64,000 nt of DNA from Nageia nagi (taxonomy: Eukaryota; Pinophyta): NCBI GenBank assembly GCA_050084985.1, contig JBITNC010000001.1, forward strand, positions 171,244,001-171,308,000, read 5' to 3'. The notes under the pieces are model-generated. The model was not told the origin of the DNA. It made no database searches and saw nothing but the letters and a program-made list of their open reading frames with translations. The translations under genes and the position numbers were made by a program. Below are positions 11,152 to 22,433 of this stretch, one piece after another. How positions within the stretch are numbered: the stretch's first letter is position 1; each line of letters begins with the position of its first letter.

Positions 11152-11767
11152 ATACAAACTTTAAATAATGCATAAATGATAAATCAATGGACTATCTATC
11201 TACAATATGTAATTGAAGTATATGTGGGAAATACGATATCAAATAAACATGATAATTAATGTACCTTCATCACATTCACATCAACATGAAATAATAGAAA
11301 CCATTCATAAATCACCATAACACATCATAAGAAATGCACACTGCCAATGGCCTAGAAGCATGCCATTAACTGTGTGGAGTAAGTAGATCTATAAATAAAA
11401 TAAAAGATATGAAAAAGTGAGTCAAAGGGTTTAACAGATCTATGTAGAGGTGGTGTTAAAAAACATCATTATTGGTTGGATAAAGTGATCTTGCATGTTT
11501 TGGTATCTCTCTCTTGGTATCTATTGATCTCCCTTGCATGATCTAATTATGTTGCCTTTGATATTATTTTATAAAAACATCTTGATCCTCTTTCATTCTT
11601 GAGAAAATTACACATTATATTGTTTGTGGTGTCCTTCTTGATATTTGATACTATTTACATCATATAATGATCCATTACATTGATTACATTACCTTGGGTA
11701 TATTTTAACTCCTTTTACTCCTTGATGTTATAAAATGAATTATTTAATAAATAATAATTTTTAGGCA
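11152..11767 (-). repeat. 5' LTR of gypsy A
   Basis: This pairs with 3347-3975 over its full length, including the shared phrase gagtcaaagggtttaa (about 11416). The minus-strand start TGCCTAAAAA is at 11767. About 620 bases long, with a small deletion in the edge hairpin. Confidence 0.85.
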
Positions 11768-13669
11768 TATAAAGAAATGTTGCCAAATGAATTGTAGATA
11801 TACAAATAATGGATATAAGGTAAGGTTATATGATTTGTTGTATAAAATACCTCTTCAAATTGTAGAATATATACACAACACACTCACATTGACTATAGAA
11901 TGCTTGGAAAAATTCCACATAAAAAAGTGGATTCATAGCTCTAAGTGATCGTAACTATGCATAAGAGAGGGCTTATGTATGTTTATTTTTGACAAAATGC
12001 CTCAATAAAATGTAGTATTCAAGGAAAATGATGGTTGCAGATACGCACCTATGTATATACTAGAAGAGTCTATAAATAGATTTAACAAAATGCTTTATCA
12101 ATATACACTGTCATGGGTCACAATGGAAGGGCCTATGATGGTTTTGATAGAATGCATCATCAAAATGTAATCTCATGGTCTAAGCATGATGAGAGGGCTT
12201 GAAAAAGACTTAACAAAATGCTTCATTAGAATACAAATTTGAATAGGGTACAACTAGTAGCCCAGGAGGGGAAATAAAGACTAGTTTCTAAAATAAACAA
12301 TACTTAGTCATGGAAGGGACTTCAATTAAAACTTCCCTAGTACATGCCACCCCTTTGTAATCAAATAAAATACAAAGTGGGTGTCAACACATGCCTAATG
12401 TAATTTGTTCATTTTTATTTTATTTCAAGTATTATGTCTAAAAGGAATGGTTCATGTGAGCTCACAAGACTATGAATTTTCTTAAATTTAATTTTTTCCA
12501 TCTTTTCTTTACACACATGTATGGAAAATGTGTATAACCATTCATAAATAAAGATACCAAATATTTACAAATACTATACTTTCTTATGGTACAATTTAAT
12601 GCAAAACTACAAACAACTCTATTAGTATTATAATAACCTCTTAAACAAGCATTTCCTCCTTCTAATATACTAAAAAAAATATCAAGTGAAGTTCAAAACT
12701 TGGCTAAGCATCTTAGCACTAATATATAGAATGCTAGGAAGAGCACATGGACTTAAGAGGAGGAAGAATCTTTCCTTCCCATCCTACTAGACCAAGCTTG
12801 GGAGAAGAGAAGAAGTATTTTCCAATGGTCACTCACCTAGGTATTTATAATTAAAATTTGATATTGTCCCTCCAAAAGTGTAACTATTTATCCTCTTAAA
12901 TTTTTTTTATTAGTGAGGGATAGAGATTTATATTTATTTTGTTTGCAATTCCTATATCTTACCAATAATTTGTACATCTAACATTAGGCTCCAAAGTGTA
13001 TGAAAATAATTTCACACATCTTACACATAAAATCAAAATGTATGGAGATTTTACAATACACCAAATAACCTTGGAACTTCCACAAAATAACAAATAATCC
13101 TTTAACCCTAAATTTTTATTTTCACCTAAATTTATTATTTGTAAAAAATAAATTATTTGGTGAAAATTAAAATTCAAATATTTGGAATATTTCTTGCAAC
13201 ATTTGAAAATAGTTAATTAATTTCCTAAGCAAATTCTATAATGCATATCATATTTTAACATAGATGTTTACCTGTGGAGACTATTTATCCTACAAGGTAA
13301 ATTTTGTTAGTCACACATACTCATGAGCATAGAAATTGAATATCATACATAATAATTATGATATGCAGCTATATGATCAAACAAATATCCTTATGGTTGT
13401 CAACAAATCAACACTAATCATTTCCTCACTCTTACCAATTTCTTCCCATAACAAACTCATCCTTGGTTCCCTAGGGTCTTCAACCTAACTCCCACATCAA
13501 TTCAACCTGTAACCTATGTCACAAAAGTCTCAAAGCTAATATCAAATTGACATAAATATTACATATAACCAATCATATTTAGACATACTGTAACATAATT
13601 AGTCTCAATTGCACTCAAATTCTCAATAGCATTTGAGTCTTAATAAATGCAATTGGGTGGATTGTTACA

Positions 13670-13687
13670 TACTACCACCCTTAAAGG
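13670..13687 (-). other. Polypurine tract of gypsy B
   Basis: The minus strand reads CCTTTAAGGGTGGTAGTA directly before the LTR start TGTAAC. The same tract also occurs beyond the outer edge of the other LTR (24487-24504), where an element on its own should have only target DNA. Confidence 0.75.
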
Positions 13688-13739
13688 AATAGATTCCCTT
13701 GTGTTATTAAATACAAACAATAGAGTTTTAATAAAATTT

Positions 13740-14124
13740 TACATAATCACTCAAACAAATAAGGAAAGTGTTTTCTCATGATAAATTCATCTTCCCAAAT
13801 GGAAGAAGATTTAGAGTACTTGTCCCACTAGACTAAACATTCATTAATCTCCCAAGTTCCAATTCCTTACTCCTAAAAGCTAGGATTTTAATAGGGAGAA
13901 CTTCAATAACTTGATGATTCAACATATGCAAGTAAAAAAAAATCCAACACATGAAAAGGGTCAGCAACATACTCTCTCAACAATGAGACATGAAAGATAT
14001 CATTCATTTTTGACAAACTTGGTAGCAAGGCAAGTTTGTAGACAATTGGAATCTTCTTCTTGACTATTTCAAAAGGACTAACAAGTGAAGGATCCAATTT
14101 GGTAGAATTTTTGGTACTTTTCAT
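13740..14124 (-). pseudogene. Gypsy B integrase C-terminus with chromodomain-like tail
   Basis: A 73-codon open block contains LDPSLVSPFEIVKK, YKLALLPSLSKMNDIFHVSL and LREYVADPFHVLD, the standard tail of chromovirus integrases. Past two stops, the minus strand near 13860-13770 reads GTWEINECLV-WDKYSKSSS and IWEDE, resembling a chromodomain (…VKWKGY…TWE). A chromodomain would direct insertion to marked chromatin. It is broken here, so this part of the call is moderate. Confidence 0.75.
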
Positions 14125-14129
14125 GGGTC

Positions 14130-15010
14130 AAAATCATAGGAATACTTTATTGCCCATAATAAATTCTCAAGGAGTTCTCGCAAGGTTAGCATAGCTCTTT
14201 TATCAATCGATAGCTTCTTTGAGCTTTCATTGTATGGAATTAAGTTTCTCCTCCATTTTCTTTAACATTTCTAGTTGGATCATCACTTGATCCTCATGAT
14301 TTTTCAAATATAAAGGAGTTCTACATCTCCTTCCATAAAGAGATTCAAAGAGGACCATTCCCAAAGATGAATGGTATCCATTATTATAGGAAAACTCAAC
14401 TAAATTAAGGTAATCCTCCCATTTAGTATTTTATTCCATGCAATACATTCTAAGCATATCCTCAAGAAATCTATTCACATGTTCAGTCCTTCCATTAGTT
14501 TCTAGATGATATGATGAACTCATAGTTAATTTTTTTCCCAGTTCCTTGTGTAATGATTTTCAAAAGATGAAGGTGAACTTTGAATCCTTATATGAGATAA
14601 TCACTGCTAGAAATTGATGCAATTTGAGTATTTAATGGGAAAACTTATTTTCCACTATGAGGGCATCATCAATGGTATACTAGGTATAAAATGTGCTACC
14701 TTGGTCAATCTATCAACCACTACCAAAATTGAGTCATGATGGAACCTAGTTTTTGGCAAACCAATAATAAAATACATCAAAATTACCTACCATTTCTTGC
14801 ATGAGAACATCATGTGGATACATATATCCTCCTAGATGCTGATTTTCTACCTTTATGTCTTGAAATTCAAGACATCTAGCCATAAATTATGCTATATCTC
14901 TTTTCATACCATCCCAATAAAATTTTTATTTCAAATCCTCTCATTTTTGTACCTCTAGGGTGTTTTGTATAAGGGGGATGATGGGATTATTACATGATCA
15001 AATTTGTTAG
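14130..15010 (-). pseudogene. Gypsy B integrase (decayed)
   Basis: In order on the minus strand: zinc-domain tail FYWDGMKRDIA and ARCLEFQDIK; catalytic-core pieces SSYHLETNGRTEHVNRFLED, giving the final catalytic Glu region; then YNNGYHSSLGMVLFESLYGR and RCRTPL. Frames are broken by stops, several at codons that would have been Gln or Trp. Confidence 0.82.
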
Positions 15011-15129
15011 ATCACCCTTCTCTAGGATGATCAATATATTATTAAAGTAAAGAACTTCATATTTTTCAACAAACTCTTGAGATGAATGGGTACCCTTCCT
15101 TATCAATTCTCAAATAGATTTATAATATG

Positions 15130-15600
15130 GGTCTTCTTACTGTAGAACCTTTAGTTGATAAAACAAATTGAATTAACTTCTTATCATGTCATTGACATGC
15201 CTTATATGACTTAAGGTATCTGATACCTTATTCAATTTCCCTTTAATGTATTCAATTCTAAATTTATACTCAAGTAAGAACTCCATCCATCACCTTTTTT
15301 TGGTATTTAAATCTGGCTAAGTGAATAAATACTTCAAACTTTGATGATCTGTTTCAAGTTTGAAGTGTTTTACCAAAAGATAATGTTTCCACATATTAAG
15401 TGCATGGATTATGGCTACCAACTCAAGATCATGAGTTGCATAATTTATCTCATGAGCTCTCAATTTCTTGGATTCATATGCTACTAGTTTTCTATTCTAC
15501 AACAACACACCATCCAAAACTTCTAATGAAGTATCTATGTATACTAAAAATTCACAATGTGGATCAAGCCTTTCTTTCAAATTCATAAATTATTTCTTAC
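15130..15600 (-). pseudogene. Gypsy B RNase H (decayed)
   Basis: The minus strand reads HDLELVAIIHALNMWKHYLL, KHFKLETDHQSLKYLFT and FRIEYIKGKLNKVSDTLS, the expected order of conserved RNase H and connection motifs. It lies between reverse transcriptase and integrase as expected. The first catalytic segment is eroded. Confidence 0.82.
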
Positions 15601-16450
15601 ATTTTATTTTCCACTTGAACACCTTATTCATTTTTTTAAGGTTAGTGATGGAATTGGCCATTTTTTTGAAATCCTTAACAAATCTTTGATAATATCTAGC
15701 TAATCCCATAAAAATTCTTACCTCAATCATATTTTTTAGTGTATTCCAACCCATTATTGCTTCAAATTTATTTGGATCAATTGAGATTCCATTTGCAAAA
15801 AAGATATAGCCTAGATACTGAATTTCTAAGACATAAAATTTACATTTTGATAATTTTCCATATAGTTGGTTTCTCCTTAACACTTCTAGAGCCAATATCA
15901 AATGATGGTTATGCTCCACCTTATTTATTTAATATATGAGGATGTCATCAATAAATACCAATACAAACTTGTCAAGGTACTCTCGATACACACTATTTAT
16001 CAAATTCATGAAAGCTGCAGGGGCATTAGTTAACACAAAAGGTAATAACATAAACTCATAGTTCTCATACCTAGTTTTGAAAGCTATTTTATGAGTATTT
16101 GAACCCTTGATTCTCAATTGGTGGTATCCTAATCTTAAATCTATCTATGAGAAGATAGCAACATCCTTAAGCTAATCAAATAAATCATTAATCCTAGGTA
16201 ATGGGTACCTATTTTTTATGGTGAATTTGATTAGTAGAATATAATCGATGCACAACCTTAGGATACCATCTTCATTCTTTATAAATAACACTAGAGTGCC
16301 CCATGATGATACACTAGGTTTTATCAATCCTTTTTCTAAGAGGTCTTGCAATTGTACCTTCAGATATTACATCTCAATAGTGTTCATTCAATAGGAAATT
16401 CTAGAAATAGGCTCTACTATAAAACCAAGTCTATCGAGAAATAAAATTCT
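15600..16450 (-). pseudogene. Gypsy B reverse transcriptase (decayed)
   Basis: Minus-strand fragments include [44 protein letters not shown], and the catalytic [10 protein letters not shown] box (15970-15929), so the F-x-D-D centre survives. The thumb follows at 15919-15590 with CKFYVLEIQYLGYIF and FMGLARYYQRFVKDFKKM. Stops and one-base shifts interrupt it. Confidence 0.88.
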
Positions 16451-16649
16451 CACTTTAGGGGCATTCTTGGTAGATCTTTAGGTAATACATCTATGTATTC
16501 TCTTAACAAAGGGTATTTATTTAGTAGTTATACATCCTTATCATTTTTTTTGACCTCCTTAACTTTGACTACATATATCATTTCCCTTTTTCTTATGCTT
16601 GTTTTAACTTGCATGGCTAAGATCAAGTAAGGTTCAAAAGGTCTTTGAT

Positions 16650-18130
16650 CATTGTATACCCTATATCAGGTTTGAGATACATTAGTGTATTCCACCCATG
16701 TTTCTTAAAATTCAATTAGATCTTTATGAGATATTAAATAATCTATACATATATGATGTTATAAGAGAATAAGAAAACCACATACAAATCCTAAATAATA
16801 GATTCCTTAGGTAATTCTATTTCAACATCCCTAAAACATTATCTAAAAGCATATTTATGTCCAAATCCAAACTCCACTTGCCATCCATTTGTTAAAAATT
16901 TTGGTATCTTAAATATGTATTTAACTAAGGAATTTGAAATAAAACTATGCATAGCACCATAATTTAATAAAACCCTAAAATATTTATTAGATACTTTACT
17001 AAGAATTTGAAGAGGAGTGGCTTATCCTCTAGTCTATGTTGATTTGATAGATACAAAAATATGATTCTCTTTGGATTGATATGCCTTGAAAAGATACTGA
17101 TTTGCATAGTGAGCTCCATTGCAGTTCTAACATTCATCTTTAGGAACCTTGTTCTATTTTGGAAACTTATCCTTAGTTACATTCTAATCATTCCTTTTAT
17201 CTAAAAATCCTTGGCTATGGCTCCTATAACCTTGGCTTTCATTCTTAGGGTTATAGTTTTGTTTACGAAATTGCTAATTTTTCCTTTGAAAATTCTTCTT
17301 GTTATTTTTGTTTTCAAATGGTATTTTCTTAAACTTGAATGGATTTCCATATTTATGGCCATGATTATTATTCTTGATCTTCTAAGTTCTTAACTGTTAT
17401 GTTTAATGTTATGCACTTTTACTCTTTTAATGGATTTCCTTATCTTTTTCATATGGAAGATTGTAGTTTACAAAGGTTTTCTAATCTTTTCATGAGGTCA
17501 TAAAATTCAAGTATTTTAGGGCTTCATACATTCACCATAGTCTTGATCTTAGGGTCTAACCCAATAAGAAACCTATGAACCTTCATATGATTCTTATCTT
17601 TAGGAACATATTTAAGCAGATTGATAAAAGTTTTATGATAGATTTGGAAACTCATGGATTCTTATTGTAGGGTATAATATTCTTCATATTATCTATCATA
17701 GTAGATTTAGGGAATGAATCTTTTACATAATGCTACAATAAAAGATGGCCACTTTAGATACTAGATCCCTTGCTCAATCTTGTAAGCATTCCACCATTCT
17801 AGTGCAATATCCTAAAAGTTGTAGCTAGCCCACACAATTTTGGTTTTTGGAGATAAGTTTTTCATCAAGAAGTATGTCTTTGCTTCTTCTAACCATACTT
17901 TAGCTTGCTTGCCCTCATGTTTATCATTAAACTTTAAAATCTAGGCTTTCTTAATATCTAAAGTAAGCTCTTATTTGATCCTTTCCTAAATTTGATCATT
18001 TTTCCCCTTAGGCCTTGCTTGTTCTAGAACAAATTATTCCCATGAAGGTTCAACTTGTTGATTTAGTAGATTATTGATAATATCTTATTGTTCTTCCACT
18101 TGCTCTTATAACCTTATGATGGCTTCTTCA
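16650..18130 (-). pseudogene. Gypsy B gag, zinc knuckle and protease region (decayed)
   Basis: A gag-like stretch near 17680-17500 contains KVHRFLIGLDPKIKTMVN, matching the FLxGL motif of gypsy gag. A knuckle remnant lies near 17130 (pattern C-x2-C-x4-H-x4-C mostly mutated). The protease lies between about 17000 and 16700 but its active site is not readable with confidence. A plus-strand open frame at 17211-17393 is a shadow of the Lys/Arg-rich gag tail. Confidence 0.65.
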
Positions 18131-18450
18131 CCTTCATTATTTTGGGTTGAATGACTTGTGGAACTCTCATTTTCATTGTTAGTAGGTACCCTTATATTGG
18201 TATTCCTCATGATTCTAATCCTTGTATTTCAACCCTAACATTCCTTCTATTTTCCCTTGCATTAGCATTCATAAAGAGACCATTCCCTGCATCTTATTAT
18301 AGATTTCCTGAAACTCTTATTACATGTCTTGGAATTGGCATAATTTGAGTCCACAAAATGATGTTGTAATTAGGCTCAAGCATACTCATCCTGACTTCAT
18401 AAACTATTACAACAAAAGAGTTGTGGACCATAGACCCAAGAGTTTGAACT
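18131..18450 (-). other. Gag N-terminus and leader of gypsy B
   Basis: The stretch between the primer site and the gag core. The minus strand has scattered open pieces but no certain start codon. A plus-strand frame at 18151-18348 is a shadow. Confidence 0.5.
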
Positions 18451-18466
18451 TGATGCTCTAATACCA
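18451..18466 (-). other. Primer-binding site of gypsy B
   Basis: The minus strand reads TGGTATTAGAGCATCA one base after the LTR end (…GTTACA). It resembles TGGTATCAGAGC, the usual site for initiator methionine tRNA in plant retrotransposons, with one C-to-T change in the core. Confidence 0.82.
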
Positions 18467-20412
18467 ATGTAACTCTTCATATATTCCTAACTTCATTAAA
18501 CCCTAAAATTTTATACCTATTTTTATTTTGTTTAATTTAAACACTTGAATGGTATAGGAATGGATAACATAATCCACATGAGCATATCAATGTTGCTAGC
18601 TAGTTAGCATTCACATGGCAAGATTGGTGAAATCTGGATTAACCAACCTTGATCAAAATCCTTCTAGTATTTACTTCTCAACACTCATCCCCTTGAAAGA
18701 TGGCACATATGTGACCCTACCATTTCTATTCATAAACTATGCAATAGACATTCTAGTCATGATGTAGTGGTTTCCTATTTAGGGCCTATATCATGCAAGA
18801 GAACACTCATCCATAAGGTTATACATCTTTTTTGATGATAACCTTCTAATTCATAGGTGTAGATAGATTATCCTAGCCAATCTTCCATATGAAATAAGTA
18901 ATCATCATCACCTATGGAATAATCATCATAATCCTATTTTCTAAACTATAGGTAGGTATGACTACTAGTTACATTCACATGATAACTACAATTTTATCGA
19001 ATGCTATCCTCATTTGATAAAATTTCAAGGATATGAGTTACTAACTTGCCCATATCTATTAGCTAGGCTCACCATAAATTTTGAAATCCCCATGTCCATA
19101 TATTGGGGAGCCATGGGTATTGGAATAATACCCTTAAGTGGTTTGTATAGTCTAATAAATTTTCAAGCAAGATTATAAAAAAAAAACATCCCCACTCTAA
19201 CGTTCCTAAAAATAATTGATCCTGGATCAATTATTATATTTTCAAGGTTTCATGCTTGAATCAAGAATTAGGATGTTCCTCTAATCTAATTCATTGTAAA
19301 CAAACCAACTTTTACATTATTAAACATGTTTGATAAATAAAGCAATAAATTCATCAAACATTTGTAAGAAGTTTCAAATAATCTTATTCATGAAATTACC
19401 AAGAATATTCAACAATGCTTTACTATAATTGTACCATATGCAAGATGTGATGCAAAGACTATTACTTTAAAAGTACTTCACATGCCAGAAAATAATAACA
19501 AGCCTTGAGTTATCACTAAAATTAGCTACTTATAACAAGGAAGTGCAACATAGAGTATGGAAAATTCCTTTTGTATGTGATTTAGTAAACATACAACAAC
19601 AAATGTTTGATTATTTACCCTTTTTGTCCCTATAATTAGTCAATCCATAATTTATTATCTTATTCCATAGTAGGCTTTTGATTAAATTTATGATAGGATA
19701 TTACCTTTTTATTTATCTTCTAAGGTTTTAGCACCTGACTTAGGTATTCTTGAAAAATCATATGAAAACCCTAATATTTTGATTTAACTGGAGCAAAGTA
19801 TCATGACTTTATTATCCTAGTTACATCATTTCAAAATATTCATTTAAAAACTTTCAAGGGTTAATATTTTATCAAACACCATATTTTATTTAATGTTTAT
19901 TGTTATTAGGAATCATTCATCTATCCCATACCTTTTATCAATGTATCCAATTCAATGTATGACCTATCCAGATGTTACAATAAGGTTTCTCATTTCATTG
20001 TAATCATTTTAAGTTAGAAAATACATGTAATATTTACTATGTGTTATCATGTAATGATCTTCATTATAGGCATATGAGAGATCTTGTTCTAGTTTTTCAA
20101 ATATCATTTATAACTGGATAAATTATTTGAACATAACATAAGTTGGGAATAAATCAAACTTAATTTTAAATTATTATAAATAAGTGACTTACAAACACTA
20201 ATTTATTCTCTTTGATACCTAGATCAACACTTATTTACATCCAAATGAATATACATTAATAAGTAATGGCATCATTCCATACCTTGAGTTATTACATGAT
20301 GATATCAATCTACAATGAGTTAGGGTAACCATATTTATACATTACAATGTATGATACATTTATTTACATGAGGGTTCCCTTACAAATATCAAAGATTATT
20401 TACATCATATTC

Positions 20413-20530
20413 TTGTCAAAATTTGATCTAGAAGGTATTCAATATATATATATATATATTGAATACCTTTTATTTACAATTATCTTGTCAAAATTTGATC
20501 TAAAAGCTATTCAATATATATATATATCTA
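20413..20530. repeat. Short duplicated block with AT microsatellites in the B LTR
   Basis: The phrase cttgtcaaaatttgatct occurs twice, about 71 bases apart. Each copy is followed by a gtattcaatatata-type AT run, and the first run forms a small hairpin (aggtattcaat…attgaatacct). The third LTR fragment has only one copy of this block (near 30000), so this is a local duplication. Confidence 0.7.
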
Positions 20531-21377
20531 CATCCTTTTGGTGTAGGTGCTTACTATCTTCACCTTCCATGCTCCTCCAAGGATCCAAGGTTCATCAAAG
20601 ATGGGTACTAAGAAAGGCTTTTGAGTATTGAGGATCAAGATAGCCCTTTTACTTGACCAAAATTCATCTTACTCTAAATGTATTATAATTCATCCCAACG
20701 ATTAAAATACCCTATTTATGGACCTCAAGAGGTTTTATGTTTCCTCTAGAACTGCCTCCCTTCCTGGGTCTAAGGGTAAAATTTCACAACTTAGTCATAT
20801 TATCTATTAAACTCATATTTATCAAATTCATTTAAAAATAAATATTCCATGACCTCTCATAGCTCAAATATTAATAATTTCCTCAAAATAGTCAATACCA
20901 TCATATAAACTTTAATTATCGATATCTAATTATAATTGATTATAGTATCTATTTTGGATTAAACTAAAAAGGTAATATATATATATATATATAATCTCAT
21001 TTAAATAAATCTCCTCTCTTTTTCTTTTATTTAATTGAATATAAACCTTTAAATGAATTAAATATTTCCAAAACCAGTATGATGAGAAGGCTTAGTAATT
21101 GTTTGACATAATGCCTCATCGAGATCCACACAAATGAATACATTGAAAGGAGCCTGGGAATTGTTTGATAAAATGTTCATAAAAAAAACACTATCTTAGG
21201 GACCACAAAGATCAAGGAATATGTACAAGAGCAATATGTAAAGAAAAACTTACAAATGGCTTGGAAAAATGCCTCTTTGCAATGCAATCTCATTGACCAC
21301 AATGCATAGAATAAATATGTTAGAAGGATATGTGAATTATTTGAAAAAATACCTCACCAAATGCAACATTGTGATCA

Positions 21378-22433
21378 GAGTTTATTTTAGCCTTGAATAT
21401 TAGCTAATAAGCAAATTTTAGAGATCCTTAACATAGAAAATGGTGATTTTTGGGAGCTACAAAAGGCCCTATGTTGCTAAAATTTTCCATTTTTTTACTT
21501 TTCTTCCTAATTCGCCAAACCAAATCCATATTTTAAATTAAAACAAATTTCTTCAACATTTAAAAATATTAAATGGCTAACCTCACCAAAATAATATAAA
21601 TTATTATTTTAATTTCGAATAAATCACCCAATTTAATACTATAATTTGAATTTAATTTAAATGTATTTATGACTACCAACATAACCTACCTTCAAGCAAA
21701 TGTAATCTACCATCACACAATAGTAGGATACCTTTGCATAATGGTAATCTTTCATCATCTAGTAGGAGGCTACCATTACAAGGTGATAGTCTACCACTAC
21801 ATGGTGGTAGTATGGCATCACATGATAACAATATGTCACTGCATGAAAATATGTTGCCATCACATGATGATAAGTCTACCATCGCTTGGCGGTAGTTTAT
21901 AGTCACACAGTGGCAGGTTGCCATTGTACAATAATAGGCTATCTTTGTATGATGATAGCATATCATCAAGTTATGGTAGACTACCACCGCATGATGGTAA
22001 CCTATCATCTCATGATGGCAGATTGCTTCCATCGCAACAATTGTATTTTTTTTATAAAAAATATTATTAAAAAATAATTAATTTAAGATTTTTTATTATT
22101 ATATATATTTTGGTGGTAATAAAAAATATCTATTTTTATATGTGAGGGTTAATACAAAAATTAATTATAAAAAAATATTTAAAAAGGTTAAAAATATTCA
22201 ATATAGATATTAAACTTCAACCTTGTAGGTCTGCTACCATTGTGTGGTAGCAATTTTTTATTATGTAAATAGAGTGTCAAATCGAAAAAATAATTATTGG
22301 TTATTTTTTCTCTGTTCAAATTTACCATTACAAATTTTTAAAATTTGTTTAAAATCAGCTGTACTATGAATTCAATTTGCCCTAAATTATCTAGATGAGT
22401 TTTATGGAAAGGCTCTTAAAATGAACCTTGGTA
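21378..22433. mobile_element. Non-autonomous inverted-repeat insertion 2
   Basis: The left LTR reads …gcaacatagtgatcatgcatt… without interruption (about 3102-3124). Here gtgatca occurs at 21371-21377 and again at 22434-22440, with about 1.06 kb between. That gives a 7-8 base target duplication, as in hAT elements. The ends are weakly inverted: GAGTTTATTTTAGCC against GGTTCATTTTAAGAGCC on the other strand. There is no transposase. The interior is AT-rich and holds a 21-bp minisatellite. Confidence 0.72.
21672..22033. repeat. 21-bp minisatellite with a palindromic unit
   Basis: About 16-17 units of 21 bases around the consensus CTACCATCRCATGATGGTAG plus one base. The unit is itself an inverted repeat, so the array can pair with itself in many registers. 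The 21-base period and lack of stops give long open frames on both strands (21669-21902 and 22032-21673), rich in His, Tyr and Val; I treat these as artefacts of the repeat. One stray unit lies at 22233-22252. Confidence 0.88.

Larger units (their letters stand above)
3347..11767 (-). mobile_element. Gypsy A: Tat-like LTR retrotransposon with dual RNase H
   Basis: Direct repeats at 3347-3975 and 11152-11767 flank a minus-strand polyprotein in the order gag, protease, reverse transcriptase, RNase H, second (archaeal-type) RNase H, integrase. The primer site lies beside the right LTR and the polypurine tract beside the left one. The element sits inside the left LTR of gypsy B: the flanks (…caatatacctca and aaagaaatgttgcc…) join up in the uninterrupted copy near 22655-22675. 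Dual RNase H is a hallmark of the plant Tat lineage. No clean target duplication is visible. All domains carry stops and frameshifts, so the element is dead. Confidence 0.88.
1..13669 (-). repeat. LTR of gypsy B, left copy, in three segments
   Basis: LTR sequence occupies 1-251, 1802-3346 and 11768-13669; the gaps are a 1.55 kb inverted-repeat insertion and gypsy A. Each segment aligns with 18468-24486 in the same order and orientation. For example, base 1 onward matches 19245 onward, and 11768 onward matches from about 22665. In one 70-base stretch (from 2041) I counted 7 mismatches, so this is an old pair. Relative to the other two copies, this one lacks about 580 bases between 2733 and 2734 (20410-20990 in the right copy), including a block that ends in a TA microsatellite. 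The LTR ends GTTACA at 13669, immediately before the polypurine tract. Confidence 0.85.

Noticed and set aside
21669-22077. Long overlapping frames on both strands rich in His, Tyr and Met
   Set aside because: They follow the palindromic 21-bp minisatellite and show no domain.
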